In this document: piece after piece, positions 1 to 10,576 of the stretch
Layout of the letters: every line of letters starts with the position of its first letter
How positions within the stretch are numbered: position 1 is the first letter of the stretch
DNA from: Zygnema circumcarinatum
Taxonomy: Eukaryota > Streptophyta > Zygnematophyceae > Zygnematales > Zygnemataceae
Length of the DNA stretch: 31,348 nt
Direction: 5' to 3'
Assembly (NCBI GenBank): GCA_037447605.1
Contig: CM074806.1
Location: 1,163,771-1,195,118 of the forward strand
Notes under the pieces: model-generated
What the model saw: only the letters and a program-made list of their open reading frames with translations
What the model was told of the DNA's origin: nothing
Database searches by the model: none
Made by a program: the position numbers and the translations under genes

Positions 1-866
1 CTTCTTGCACTTGAAGCAGATCCCCTTGAAGCCTTTCTTCTCCTTCTTGCCGAATGCCGGCGCGCCTCCTCCTCCCCGATCTTGGGGACTCTTGTTCGCC
101 CCTTAGCGATGCACGCGGTAGTGGCGATCTTGCCACCGCGTGTAACGCTCAGCAGTCGTTCTCTCGGTCGACCCGGCGCACCTCCTCGCCGGTCTTATGG
201 TAGTCACGGCGCTAGCACCTTCTCCTCGGTGCTCCCGGTGTCTTGGACGGTGTCCTCCTCCTTGATCCTCCGCTTCACTTGCTCAAGGGTCATTTTAGGA
301 GTTCGTTAGGGCAGGTCCTAGCGGCTACTTGTGCTACATCAAATCAGAGGTCAATCCCCTAGGCGTGATCGCATGGTCACTCTCTAGCGGTTTACTGGCC
401 AGAGCTATGAACCTCTCCATCAAGGTATCAGAAGCGACCATATATTCACTGTTTCTCATCAGTCATCTTCATCTTCCCAAGCTGCGTGTAAAGACTCACT
501 ATCGTAACGTTATCCTTTACATCATACATCTCTTCTAAGCACCTCCACATGGCATGTGAGGTCTTGAGATCATACAGCATGGACGAAGGACTTCCCCTCA
601 CACTCATGGCGTCTGGGTGGCGCTTTGTTGTCCTTGGCTCCATCTGGCCCGGCGCCACTTAGATGTTCAGCTTCTTTTGCTCCGTCGTGAAAAACCACTC
701 CATTGCACGGTGCCTTGATGAATTGCGTTGGCGTGCCCCAACAGTCCCCTTGCCCCACGAGCAAAGGAACCAGCCGCCATCTCCACCCCTTGTAGTCTTG
801 ACCGTCGAATGCGGGAATGCTGAACTTCACGTGGTCCTCGTCGCCACCATTGGCTCTGATACCACT
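1..866 (-). mobile_element. Copia-type LTR retrotransposon, decayed gag region (partial)
   Basis: Read on the minus strand from the LTR, this stretch carries fragments of a Copia-type gag. First comes the N-terminal segment FSIPAFDGQDYKGW. It is followed in another frame by a segment containing MWRCLEEMYDVKDN and LYTQLGKMKM (about 658-446). At the left edge KGICFKCKK looks like the start of a CCHC zinc knuckle. The reading frame is broken by at least one frameshift near 650 and by stop codons near 445, so this copy cannot make intact gag. Protease, integrase and reverse transcriptase would lie to the left, outside the window. The family call rests on the gag pattern and the adjacent primer binding site; no pol domain is visible. 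Codons are GC-rich compared with the region to the right. Confidence 0.8.
852..864 (-). other. Retrotransposon primer binding site (tRNA-Met type)
   Basis: The minus strand reads TGGTATCAGAGCC, the standard complement of the 3' end of initiator tRNA-Met used by plant Copia elements to prime minus-strand DNA synthesis. It lies two bases (AG) inside the LTR end at 867, the normal spacing. Confidence 0.88.
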
Positions 867-1239
867 TGTTGGAGCATGGATCTGCTCGCTGCTCCCGGCG
901 CCACCTCGCGTGTCGCCCTCCATTGGAACTCCGGTTCCCACCGATGAAGACATCTTAACTCTCTCAGCTCTATCTCACTTCATTCATCGCCCATAACTCA
1001 CAGAATGAACCCAGAGACAAGCACAGTGGAAATAACACACGAGAGAGTATAGGAGAAAAGCTCCACGGCTCTAAAACTCCTTTATAATAAGAATGTCACC
1101 CACATGAAGTTCTCCCCTCTCACTAGCTACTTCTCCCCTTACTCATACCCTTGCGACCTGGCGGGGCGGCCCAACAACCGGCGGTACGAGGAATAAGTCA
1201 CTTGGGACTGGTAGGCTAATGTGGGTATCCTTCATAACA
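867..1239 (-). mobile_element. 5' LTR of the Copia-type element
   Basis: This 373-bp segment begins TGTTAT and ends CCAACA on the minus strand, so it has the TG...CA ends and short inverted termini of an LTR. It directly abuts the primer binding site. A TATAAAGG box sits on the minus strand at 1086-1079, in the place expected for the LTR promoter. The other LTR is not in the window, so the target duplication (predicted to be the bases at 1240-1244) cannot be confirmed. The right boundary is inferred from the inverted termini only. Confidence 0.75.
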
Positions 1240-1944
1240 AAGCTAAACCCTATATACGCCATGGCGTGTGCGTGACATCTTCCTTGTTGACCGATGTCGC
1301 GTCCGCGGCCACTTCCCTCATCGTTGGCGGCCGAATGCGTTCAGCATCGACTGCGGTCTTTCGCAAACCTACGCCCGGCTTACCGACCCTGGTCAGTCGT
1401 CAGAATGCTGATCCGCCGCCCATCGAACTTGTCGTCCGTTCGGCCTTGAACTTCGCTACGCCCGCGTCGATGCAGCGTCCGCGCCAGCCCATCTTATATT
1501 GCGTTTAGCGCACACATTTTATTCAGCGCCCGTCGCGGCGAAAATCTCCGTCGTCGCATTTCAGCGCCCGTTCACACTTATCCGGCGTGGCTCTTTGACT
1601 TCGGTCTCCTCCGTAGTTGGTGACCTGCGTCGGTTCAGCGGACCGCACTAAGGGACTGACGCGTTTCCGCCGACATCACCGACATCCTCCGCGCCCGAAA
1701 AGCGTACGGGCCACCGACATTTGGTTCGACCGTATTTCCTAGGAACACTACTAGCAGATCTCATGTTTCCCAACTGAGGACCACAACAATGTTAGTGTGA
1801 ACCCGTACAATGTCTAACTATAGCACACTAACACTAACATGTGTGAGTGTGTGTGTGTTTGTGTGTGTGTTTTTTTGTGTGTGACTTTTACAAACAAAAA
1901 AACAAAAAACAAAATATCAAACTAATATATACAACATGAGGCCA
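1240..1944. other. Gene-free stretch between LTR and tandem repeats
   Basis: I see no gene here. The left two thirds are fairly GC-rich, with several short open frames lacking any recognisable motif. The right part becomes AT-rich and contains a GT microsatellite. Confidence 0.6.
1841..1882. repeat. GT/TG dinucleotide microsatellite
   Basis: An interrupted run of GT units with one T-rich break, typical of a slippage-prone simple repeat. Confidence 0.9.
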
Positions 1945-2390
1945 CATGTTGTAATATTTAGATGATTGTGTTTTATCACACACAAAGCGCAAGACGGAAT
2001 ATTGGCACATTAAATAGAGCAGACTGATATTATTAGTTTTCAGTTTTTCCCATTTTAGGGCTACGTGGCAACACCTGACTGGATAACAGACATCCAAAAA
2101 CACACTACATCACCAACGTGGCAATTTCTGACTGGATAAGAATTATAACTTATTCAGTTCGTGCTCATGTTGTAATATTTAGATTGATTTTTTATTTTTG
2201 TTAAAAACCACACACAATTTGCGAAAACAGAATGAGGCGTACTCATTCTGTTTTCACCGGACTATGTCTGATTTTCATTTTGGGGCTACGTGGCAACACC
2301 TGACTGGATAACAGACATTCAAAAACACACTACATTTCCAAGGTGGCAATTTTTGACTGGATAAGAAGTATAACAGATTCCGTTCGTGCT
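1945..2390. repeat. Two tandem copies of a ~221-225 bp unit
   Basis: Two copies start with CATGTTGTAATATTTAGAT at 1945 and 2166. Both then carry GGCTACGTGGCAACACCTGA, CTGGATAACAGACAT, AAAACACACTACAT, a GTGGCAATTT...GACTGGATAAGAA block, and end in TTCGTGCT. Each copy thus holds two paired CGTGGCAA...GACTGGATAA modules. Copies differ mainly in the AT-rich part and are clearly homologous. No coding potential is seen. The origin (decayed transposon ends or amplified upstream region) is unknown. Confidence 0.85.
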
Positions 2391-2797
2391 AACAAATAGG
2401 AATGCACCACGTGGCCACTTTAAACACTCTGCGCAAATACCCTATTTACAACAATACGTCCCGTAAAACATTCAAACCAAAAACTGTCGTACACAGAAAA
2501 AGACACGTGGCAATGACAAAATCAGTACGCGATATACCCCATTTTCTACGCATTCGATCCGACGAAACGCACAACCAATCAGAACGCGCGACGTGGCAAC
2601 GTCAGACTCGCGGAAATTATACCCCAATTTCATTCAATTCATCCTTCACAACCTAACCGAATCCGTATGCCACATAAAACACGCCGTCGTACGTACAAAG
2701 TGACACGTGGCAATGACAGAATAAGTACGCGATCTACCCCATTTTCGGCGCATTCGATCCAACGAAAAGCACAACCAGTAAGGACGCGCAACGTGGC
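2063..2797. promoter_or_regulatory. Array of eight ACGTGGC (ABRE/G-box-like) motifs
   Basis: Exact ACGTGGC occurs at 2063, 2116, 2288, 2409, 2505, 2591, 2705 and 2791, all on the plus strand, with a degenerate copy (AGGTGGC) near 2342. The motif matches the core bound by plant bZIP factors of the ABI5/ABF type. The array rides on two tandem-repeat families, and no gene start is seen nearby (CarA reads on the opposite strand and its start is 6 kb away). A regulatory role is inference; a transposon-internal pattern is equally possible. Confidence 0.45.
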
Positions 2798-2864
2798 AAA
2801 GTCAGACTCGCGGCAACTATACCCCATTTTCATTAAATTAATCTTTGACAACATAATCGAACCC
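2486..2864. repeat. Two tandem copies of a ~180-200 bp unit with ACGTGGC boxes
   Basis: Units begin at 2486 and 2686 with GTCGTAC; a third start lies at 2865 and soon diverges. Shared blocks are GACACGTGGCAATGACA, AGTACGCGAT, TACCCCATTTTC, GCATTCGATCC, CGACGAAA or AACGAAAA, ACGTGGCAA, GTCAGACTCGCGG and TATACCCC. The units carry the same alternating ACGTGGCA layout as the array to the left, which suggests a common but older origin. No coding capacity is seen. Confidence 0.8.
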
Positions 2865-3036
2865 GTCGTACGGATCAAAACGACCGCAAAGCTTTTGCCT
2901 ACGGCAACGCAAAAATCCGTTTCTGGTCGCCGCACGTCCTTTCCGGCGCCTCGTTTGGGTCCGAACAAAATCGTGCGAAGAAGTGTCCTTCCTTTTCAGT
3001 AAACCGCGGGTCAATCTTCGCAACATTGACCCATTA

Positions 3037-4399
3037 GGGGGAGTCAGACCTTGTCCATCGCCAAACCAATTCCGCGAGCCCGTCGGGCCAATTCCGCGTT
3101 GTACGGCAGGCCTTTTCCGCCAAAAGTGGACGTTCGACAGGCTCGGGCGCCGCGAATTCAAGAGAGCAATTATTTTAGGGTAGTGATATTTCCACCCCTT
3201 TTTTGGATCCAAACACCCCTTCCCGGCCGGGCAGATTTCAAAAAGGATTAAAAACGGAAAATGCTTTTTTCACACCTTTTTGGAATCGATACCCACCCTC
3301 CATCGGCAGATTGTATTTTTGCGAAACAAAGAAAATAATAACCCGTCACTCCATTTGAATATCCCGCCTACGTGATTTTTTTTTTTCGCGTGCGGTCAAT
3401 CGCAGCCGTCGATTCCCTCGCAGATCGCAACGAGGCAGATCACTATTTGATCTGCAGCCGGGCTCGGTCAGAGCGAATGGCACGGGCCCACGTATCCCGC
3501 CAAAGTCGTCTCAAAAATTGTCCGTACACATGTGGTACGGTCGTACCAAAATTTTTGTACATTGAGAGTTTGGACCAATCAAAAATTTCCACGTCAGAAA
3601 TTTAACACGTGGTAAATGTTGATTGGCTGGGAGCTGACAGTAGAACAAGATCTCGGGCCGAGGTACGCGCGCACTCGCACGTGCGATCCGGCTTTGACGG
3701 GACTCGTGGGCGCTTTCCATTCGCTGAGATCAAGCCCGGCTGCAGATCGAACGGTGATCTGCAGTGGTAAGATCTGCGAGGGAATCGACAGCTGCGATTG
3801 ACAAACACGTGTGAAGGACTGACACCCGCGAACGATCTCGTGCCGGACGGATCTTCCGCCCCGAGCGGATTCGGGCAGGCAGATATTTCTTTCCCTCAAA
3901 AATAAAATTCAGGGAGGCGGGATACAGTATTCAAAATGCGGTGACGGGGTATCATTTTCCCTGGTTAGCAAAAATAAAATCAGCCGACGGAAGAAGGTGG
4001 GTATCGATTCCAAAAAGGTGTGAAAAAAGCATTTTCCTTTTTTAATCCCTTTTGAAAGCTGCCCGGCCGGGAAGGGGTGTTTGGATCCAAAAAAGGGGTG
4101 GAAATATCACTACCCTTATTTTACCTTTGTATCACCGGGCCAGGTTTGACTCCCCCCTTTTCACCCCCCCGCGCTCCCTCCGCCGCCCGCCGCCCGCCGC
4201 CCTCCGTTTTGTCGCCACGCGCGCCTCACACTTGCGAGAGGCGCTCGCACGTGCGTGACGCGCATGGCGACAAGGCGGGGCACGATTCCTCATCGGGGGG
4301 AGCCGTGGTTTCCGACCCGAATTCGGAAATCGAAATCAATACCTTTCCGCCGGCGAAATCTTTCAATTCCGCGGGCGATGGTCAAGGTCTGACTCCCCC
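3037..4399. mobile_element. Foldback / MITE-like DNA element with TA target duplication
   Basis: The ends are inverted copies: GGGGGAGTCAGACCTTG at 3037 and CAAGGTCTGACTCCCCC ending at 4399, about 28 bp with one mismatch. TA flanks both sides (3035-3036 and 4400-4401). Inside, 3171-3330 is inverted at about 3965-4127 (both contain GGATCCAAACACCCCTTCCC or its complement, and CCCGGCCGGG), and about 3388-3505 is inverted at about 3715-3811 (TCGATTCCCTCGCAGATC blocks). The whole 1.36 kb can fold into a long imperfect hairpin with a loop near 3510-3710. No transposase is encoded, so it is non-autonomous. TA duplication points to the Tc1/mariner or Stowaway class, but the nested arms are also typical of Foldback elements. 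Confidence 0.82.
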
Positions 4400-4401
4400 T
4401 A

Positions 4402-5155
4402 TTGCCTTAGCACAGCTGACTTCGTTTCCGTTCGGTATAGGCTCGAAAATGCCATGAATTTTAGTACCTAGTAGCCTCCGTTTTAGAACTCCTTAAAACT
4501 CGATATTCGTAACATTTTACTAAGTCTGCCACTAACGATTCGGGCTATGACCTCAGTAGGTCATTTGTAGGCCACGCCGTACCGGTTTGAAATGTTATCT
4601 ATTCCATAAGTATTTGATGACATCGCCGATCGAGATCTATGCCAATTCTATTTTGTTATTCGGTTTGGTGGTTCTGATATTTCGTGAACAACGCAATCAA
4701 AATGGCCCTAAGGAAGGGAAAGGGAAGAGTCAACTTTTAATCCATTCAGTGCAAGCATCAGTAAACAATGACCCAACATTTATAAGGGGTAGAGCCAATA
4801 GCACTGGGCTGCTCCAAGCACGTGAAACAAAGAACGATGCTCATAGACTCTCTGCATCGACGGCATTATCCCTCATCCCCTCTCCACAGAAACTTTTATC
4901 ATCGTTCTGCCGTTGTTGCAATCTCTTCTCCACTTTTTTACATCGTGCCTTCATATGGAACACTGGCTTCATCCTGACAGTCTCATGACCTCCCACATGC
5001 ACCTCTCGATATGTGTCGCACACTTGATGTGCGAGCGCCTTTCAAAACGGAATTCCAATACAACAAAGGGGGTAGACAAGGGCGCCTCCACCCCACTTCA
5101 AAAATGTGATAAGCCGAATCTTTGATCCGTGCTCCGCGGTGACCAGTGAAACAGT
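4402..5155. other. Gene-free stretch downstream of CarA
   Basis: No gene is seen. The right end must hold the 3' UTR and poly(A) site of the minus-strand CarA gene. Open frames here lack motifs and are not supported by splice logic. Confidence 0.6.
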
Positions 5156-8100
5156 TTACTTCTCCAACTTGCTGCGCCGCATCAATTGGACAAATTCGTT
5201 GAAAACTGCACAAACCAAACCCCAGAGTTTATCCACACGGTCAGTCTTCTGCTGTGAGCACAAGCAAGACGTAAATTTAGCCCCTCGTTGACAAAGTCTG
5301 AAACCAGTGCGAGTCTACCCTGGTCTACGCTATTAACACCAGTTTCAGAAAAGGTGAGGAGTACTACGGCTTACTTGGATCCGAGTCGTGAGGTCCTGGA
5401 GACGACTCAGGGTGGTACTGAATGCTCATAGCATTCACTGCAGGATATGAGAGGCCGGCACATGTTCCATCATTGAGATTAATGTGAGTCACTTCCACCC
5501 CCTCCGGCAGAGTTGAAGGGTCCACCGCATAGTTATGGTTCTGCACACTCCACGACACTGTCAGAGACACACTCCAGGATGATGACAGAGCTGTCCCATA
5601 CACATAAGAAGAAGTCATTCCACAAACCCACCTTCAACACCCACCTGTCTCTCTCAACATGCGTGTGCAGCGTAGGGTCGGCAACCAAACTAAGACAAAG
5701 GGACTTCTGGACCTAAGAATCTAAGTAGTTTCAGCATTTACCTGTGCACTGATTTCCACTCTTCCGGTGCGCAGATCCCTCACGGGATGGTTCCCTCCAT
5801 GGTGTCCGAATTTCATCTTGAAGGTGACCCCTCCCAGTGCCTGTCCCAGCAGCTGGTGGCCCATGCAGATGCCCAAAACAGGGGCCTTCCCCACCACCGC
5901 CTTCACGCTCTCCACAGCGTACGGAACAGCGGACGGGTCGCCGGGCCCGTTGCTGAAATGCAGTACAGATAGACAGTCTCCAACATCAGCACCTCTCATG
6001 GAAGCAACTCTCAACATTCCACAACTCTCGTCGCTGTCAGAAAGTTTGCATAAACTGTTCAACGCACCTGAAGAGGACTCCGTCGGGGTTGAGCTTGACC
6101 ACCTCCTCGGCAGGCCATGTGGAGGGCACTACAGTGATCTTGCAGCCATAGGATGCCAACCGTCTCAAGATGTTGTGCTTTACCCCATAGTCGTAAGCCA
6201 CCACCTGCACACGCACTCGCCCTTCACATGAGCATCCACTATTGCTCTCAACAATGCTTTGCTCTACCTCTGTGTTCCTTCGTTTTCAGAACATCAGCTA
6301 TTTTTTCTTCGTCTCATTTATGGCAACTAGCCTGCTTCCTATACCTTGTCCATCATCGCTAGTGACTACACAAGGTCAGAAAAAGAGCTCACATGCAGAA
6401 GATCATCTCCATCCTTGGCTGCATTGGCACTGAACTCCCATGAATCCTCCGTTTTGTCAGACCAAACGTATGGGCTCTCGCATGTCACAGGTGTAATCAA
6501 GTCACGTCCTGCAAAAGACACATGACACATGCCATCATTTTCTCATAGAATACGTTCTCATGCCGGTTGAAGACTGTTAGCTTGGAATCTTCCAGACATT
6601 TTAACCCACCGGAAGATTGAAAGCTTGAGCAGCAACCCAACTCAGGTCCAAAAGATAAAGCTGGACTGGAGCATTCAGGTAACACCTGTAACCAAAAGTG
6701 ATACTTGAACTTTTTCATACTACTTTACGTTCATACTAGTCACTGTTAACGACCAGGTGGGGACTTCCCACGACACGACGACCCTAGAGATGCCCCTCGA
6801 CTGTCTGCCTTACACTCCATGCTCCCAACTTGTGCCCATAGTGGCCCACCCTGCTCACCCCACTCTGTCAGCTCCTCTACTTACTTACCCACAATGTTAA
6901 AACTACGAGCCGTCTCAACCAGCTCCTCATCTGTCTTGGAGGCGTCTGTGGTGAGCACCCCTGCATACCGCCACAAGAGCAAAACAGTCAGTCTCCCAAT
7001 GAATATGTAAGGGAATATGTATACCAATACGTAAAGCCATGCCCTTCAGAGACATTTGCAGGAGTGTAACTAAACGCTACTGTCAAAGCAACACCACTCA
7101 CCATTCAAACTGCCTTTCTCCCGCAGCCGCATGGTAATAGCACGTGTGTCAAGATCACCTGAAACCCAGATTCAGGGCTCAAAATCAGACTTTCGACTCC
7201 CCTCGGCAAACCAAATCCCACGAGCTCAGCCTCACCAGCTCCACTGGTTGGCTCAACAAAAGGCACCTCTCCAGTGAAGGAACTTACTGATGCCCATGAC
7301 ATTCCGCTGCTTCAAATAATCAGGAAGAGTTTGTGTCGCTCTCCAGTTAGACACGCTGCATCCCGAAAACGGACCAAAAGAGTGAATTCAGTGTTCTTAG
7401 AACCCCTCCTGAAGAGGCCAAGGTTAAGTGCAAAGAATGGTCGTGGTAAAAGGACAAGCCCATCGTCTAAGCTACAAAGAAATTGAAAGAGGTTTTATGC
7501 ACAGAAGGCTCGGCTGAACAGAATTTAAAAATAAAGTGGAGCATGCACACCATGGGCTGAGGCTGCGCACGACAAGGCCGGATAGATGGCAAGTCTGGGA
7601 CTCCTCATCACCTGCAGACTTACAAAATTACAAATAAGGTCATTGGACAGCTTTTTCGCGCCGCCCTCATCACACACAATGCCAAAATGACTACTTTACC
7701 CACAAACACAGCGAGCATGAGTACAAGCAAAAATGAAGACGACACAAATTTCTTCTTGAAATAGAATTTAAATCTCCACGAAGTTCAGCTCAACTCAGTG
7801 GAAAAAAGTTGGCCTCCCTCACGCACCAAAGTTGACACCCGTGTTTCCGATATGAGGTACAGTCATAAGCACGAACTGTCCGGCATAACTTGGATCTGTG
7901 AGAATCTCCTGATACCTGCACATCCGCAATCTCTACCACACTCATTTCCAACAATTCCTGCTTCAGACAAAAACAACCTTAGCTTTTTGATGGTTCAAAC
8001 GAAACTTGCCACAGAACCAAACAAAAAAAAAAAATGAAGTGACGAAGAAGAAGCAAACCGAGTGACGGGGGGTATATAACGAAAAATCAAGGCACCTGAA

Positions 8101-8803
8101 CATAAGGGGGGCGAAATCACATACCCTGTAAGGGAAGTGTTAAAAACGACTTCTCCAACTTGAGTGCCCCGAGCCCCGAATCCCTTTCCCCTCCACACCG
8201 ACCCGTCTTCCAAGACGAGCCTGCAGTCAGAGGTTTTCCACGGCCTGTCAACGGCTGCACAGATGTTCCAACAGAACAAAAGTCACTTAAAAATAAGCAT
8301 CCACAATTAGAATATAAACAGAAATCGCAAAAGGCGCAAGCGCTCTTCCTTTAATACCCTTTCGTTTAAAATTCTCGTATTTAGCAATTCTTCGCGCTTC
8401 TCCAACCACGTTTCAAGCACCATCCAAAAAGTTAATTAAAACACTTTTAACACTTTAACACTCTTTTCCTCTCCCATGTTCTGACCTCCTCACGGTGGTC
8501 TCTTCGACCCTCTTATCTCGCTCCCTTCTCCCTTCTCCCCTCCCGCACACCCACTCTCTCTCTCTCACTCGCCTCCTTCTCTGCTCTCCCTCCCTCACAC
8601 TCACCAACAGTCGCCCGCACGACAACAGCAGCATACTGCCCCCCGCCTCTTCTGACCACCACCAGCCTCCGCACAGCCTGTCCCTTCAACCCCTCTCCGA
8701 ACGACCCTGAGCTCGCCCAGCTCACACTTCCCAGCTGCGCCGCATTGCCCTCTCGCCCTCCCACAACCCTCAAAGCCACTCCGGGAGCCGCCACCGTAGC
8801 CAT
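5156..8803 (-). CDS. CARA: Carbamoyl-phosphate synthase small subunit, plastid-targeted (glutaminase)
   Basis: The subunit hydrolyses glutamine and passes ammonia to the large subunit (CarB), making carbamoyl phosphate for arginine and pyrimidines in the plastid stroma. Exons (minus): 8803-8605, 8254-8125, 7915-7827, 7611-7551, 7355-7288, 7158-7102, 6960-6889, 6508-6393, 6204-6068, 5952-5742, 5540-5375, 5205-5156. All introns are GT-AG, phase is kept throughout, and the product is 451 residues, against about 430 in land plants. Residues 1 to ~64 are an Arg- and Ser-rich transit peptide. The CPSase small-chain domain follows ([31 protein letters not shown]), then a class I glutamine amidotransferase domain with NGPGDP, the nucleophile Cys339 in [20 protein letters not shown], and His423/Glu425 in [11 protein letters not shown]. 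The triad is intact. The start at 8803 is the first Met before a plausible transit peptide and follows a purine-rich leader. Confidence 0.96.
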
Positions 8804-8817
8804 TTCTCCCTACCTTC

Positions 8818-8900
8818 CTCTCTCTCGTCCTCTCTCCCTCTCTCCCTCTCTCCCTCTCTCCCTCTCTCCCTCTGCCTGCTCTCTCTCACTCTCTCCCTCC
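8818..8900 (-). repeat. Purine-rich (GAGA/GGAGAGA) tract in the CarA leader
   Basis: On the coding strand this is a run of GAGAGAGGGA-like units ending about 15 bases before the CarA start codon. GAGA tracts are common in plant promoters and 5' leaders. It is also a slippage-prone simple repeat. Confidence 0.8.
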
Positions 8901-9169
8901 GCTTCCAGCCCCAGCCAGCTAGCAAGCCCTTCCTCCTCCCCGCTGCAGCCCGGCCCCAAGATCTCCCCTTGCCCGCCCGGCCGGCCCGGCCTATGCCTAT
9001 GGCTGCGGGCCAGGGGTGGGGGCACGGCATACCCCCGACCCATGCCCCGGGGCACGGCCGCCCGCCCCCCCCCCGCCCCCCCGGGGACCGCCAGGGGGGG
9101 CATGCCCAGTGACGTGACTACATTGAGCAACTAAAAATCGGCCCAAAACAGAATATAATACTAAAAAAG

Positions 9170-9256
9170 GTACGATATCAACGTACGAAACGTACAGATT
9201 AAGGTACGAATAGTACAGATAGTACGGACTAGAGTATGAAAGGTACGAACGGTACT
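9170..9256. repeat. GTAC minisatellite (9/12-bp period)
   Basis: GTAC occurs at 9170, 9183, 9192, 9204, 9213, 9222, 9243 and 9252, with a decayed GTAT copy at 9234. Spacings are 9 or 12-13 bases and the unit is roughly AGTACGAA. GTAC is the core bound by plant and algal SBP/SPL-domain factors, including copper-response regulators, so the cluster could act as a response element. It could equally be an inert minisatellite. Confidence 0.7.
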
Positions 9257-9910
9257 CTGCACTTGGAGGCGTCCGGACGAGGCGTGCCCCCGGGCACGGA
9301 CGGCGAAAATGGGGGCACGACGGGGCATGGCCCGTTGCCCCCCCCAATGCCCCCAGCCCTCCCCCGGGCCAGGGGAGGCCCCCCCCGGCCCGGCCAGAAA
9401 GGCGGCGCTGCGGCGGCTCCCCGCGGCGGCGCCGGAATCCGTACGCAAGCCCAGCGCCACGTGGCGCCAAACCGCTCTCGTGCGGCGGCACGCGCCCGCA
9501 ATGGCAAAAAAATGACGGCGGAGGGGCGGTCTGCCGTACCGTACCGTCAAAGTATAATCCGTACAGTTTGTGGGCATGCGGGCCGGCCAATACGAGCAGA
9601 CGGGAGGCAGCGGGTGGTCTCGCGGTGACATGTGTGGCATGTGGCCATGGCCAACAACAACAACAACACGGGGACCACGAGGAACCAACCGCTTCACAAA
9701 TGAGCTGGGAAGGTGTGAGCTGGATATTGCGTCCAGGCCATCAACAACAACACGGATCTAATGTCAACGGCCATGGGAACAAAATCGTTCAAGAATTGCA
9801 CAGGTTGGGGGAGAGTGACCAAGGGGAGAAACGGCCGGCCGGGGCAGCGGCCAGCCAGGCCCGCCCTGCACAAGACGCCATTGGAAGGGAGCGCCTTAAG
9901 GAGGGCAAAG

Positions 9911-9912
<2 letters not shown>

Positions 9913-9945
<33 letters not shown>
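9913..9945. repeat. (AGC)11 trinucleotide repeat
   Basis: Eleven perfect AGC units in the spacer upstream of TGD2. They lie in open frames on both strands that otherwise look non-coding. Confidence 0.92.
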
Positions 9946-9948
<3 letters not shown>

Positions 9949-10114
9949 CTCCTCCGGTGTAACGGCCTCAGTCAACGGCGAGGGAAGCAGAAGGGGGGCC
10001 CGCAAAGGCAGACGCACTACAACATAAGAACATGAAACATTGTCGCGGCATGTTTGCACGCACGCACGGCCGCTCAAAGCCCAGCGGCGCGTCACGAACG
10101 CCATGGCCCGGCAC

Positions 10115-10144
10115 CATGCAGCATGCATGCATGCATGTGCATGC
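10115..10144. promoter_or_regulatory. Overlapping CATGCA (RY-type) repeat
   Basis: CATGCA recurs at 10115, 10122, 10126 and 10130 within a CATG/ATGC simple repeat. CATGCA is the RY motif bound by B3-domain factors in plants. It lies 0.43 kb upstream of the TGD2 start. Function is inference. Confidence 0.4.
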
Positions 10145-10576
10145 GCCAGAAACCACGGACCCACGGACCCACGGTTGGCGCGGTTGGTGCAACACGTGGA
10201 ACAACGGCGTGCTGGCGGCCAAGGTCGGTGGTCGGTGAACGGGTGGTAGCCTCCTAGGGCCACGCTGGACGACCAGTCTACGTGGCAGCATACCATTGGT
10301 TCATGTCCCTGATATCCCGACGCGTAGAGGCCTCGTGTGAATGGACAGCTTTCGAGGTTGCTGTCCGTGCCACGTGTGAGATTTATGTGGTCCCTTCTGC
10401 GTGTACAGCTACAGTTTTTTCCTTCGACGTAACTGAGCCGCCGTTGCGCAGACAGTCACGATTTTGGATTTGGACTGAATTGGGACATGGAACGAGTTGA
10501 CCTCTTGAGCTCCCTCCCTGCCTCCCTCGACTGTTGGGAGTGCTGGGAGAAGAGGGCATTAGGGAGGGAGAAAGAC

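Larger units (their letters stand above)
8804..10576. promoter_or_regulatory. Head-to-head spacer between CarA and TGD2
   Basis: This 1.77-kb stretch separates two divergent genes for plastid proteins and must hold both promoters. It is very GC-rich at 8940-9110 and 9270-9520 (runs of C and G, GCCCCGGGGC palindromes). A GTAC minisatellite lies between these blocks, followed by CAA/AGC simple repeats, a CATGCA cluster and several ACGTG boxes (CCACGTGGC at 9458, ACACGTGGAAC near 10194, CTACGTGGC near 10279, CCACGTGTG near 10371). Long open frames on both strands here are low-complexity (Gly/Pro/Arg or Tyr-rich) and I do not accept them as genes. Confidence 0.6.

Noticed and set aside
82-947. 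Plus-strand open frames over the retrotransposon
   Set aside because: They are shadows of the minus-strand gag and LTR.
4077-4457. 126-codon plus-strand frame
   Set aside because: It crosses the end of the foldback element, is proline/arginine-rich and has no motif.
5721-6062. Treating the amidotransferase exon frames as separate small genes
   Set aside because: They are CarA exons; conserved phase and motif order across 12 exons support one gene.
8997-9590. Open frame of 197 codons on the minus strand
   Set aside because: It is Gly/Pro/Arg-rich with a Tyr/Ser run created by the GTAC minisatellite. It has no motif and lies in a GC-biased promoter spacer where all frames stay open.
9568-10035. 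Open frame with poly-Ser on the plus strand
   Set aside because: The Ser run is just the AGC microsatellite; neighbouring frames and the opposite strand are equally open, and no domain is visible.
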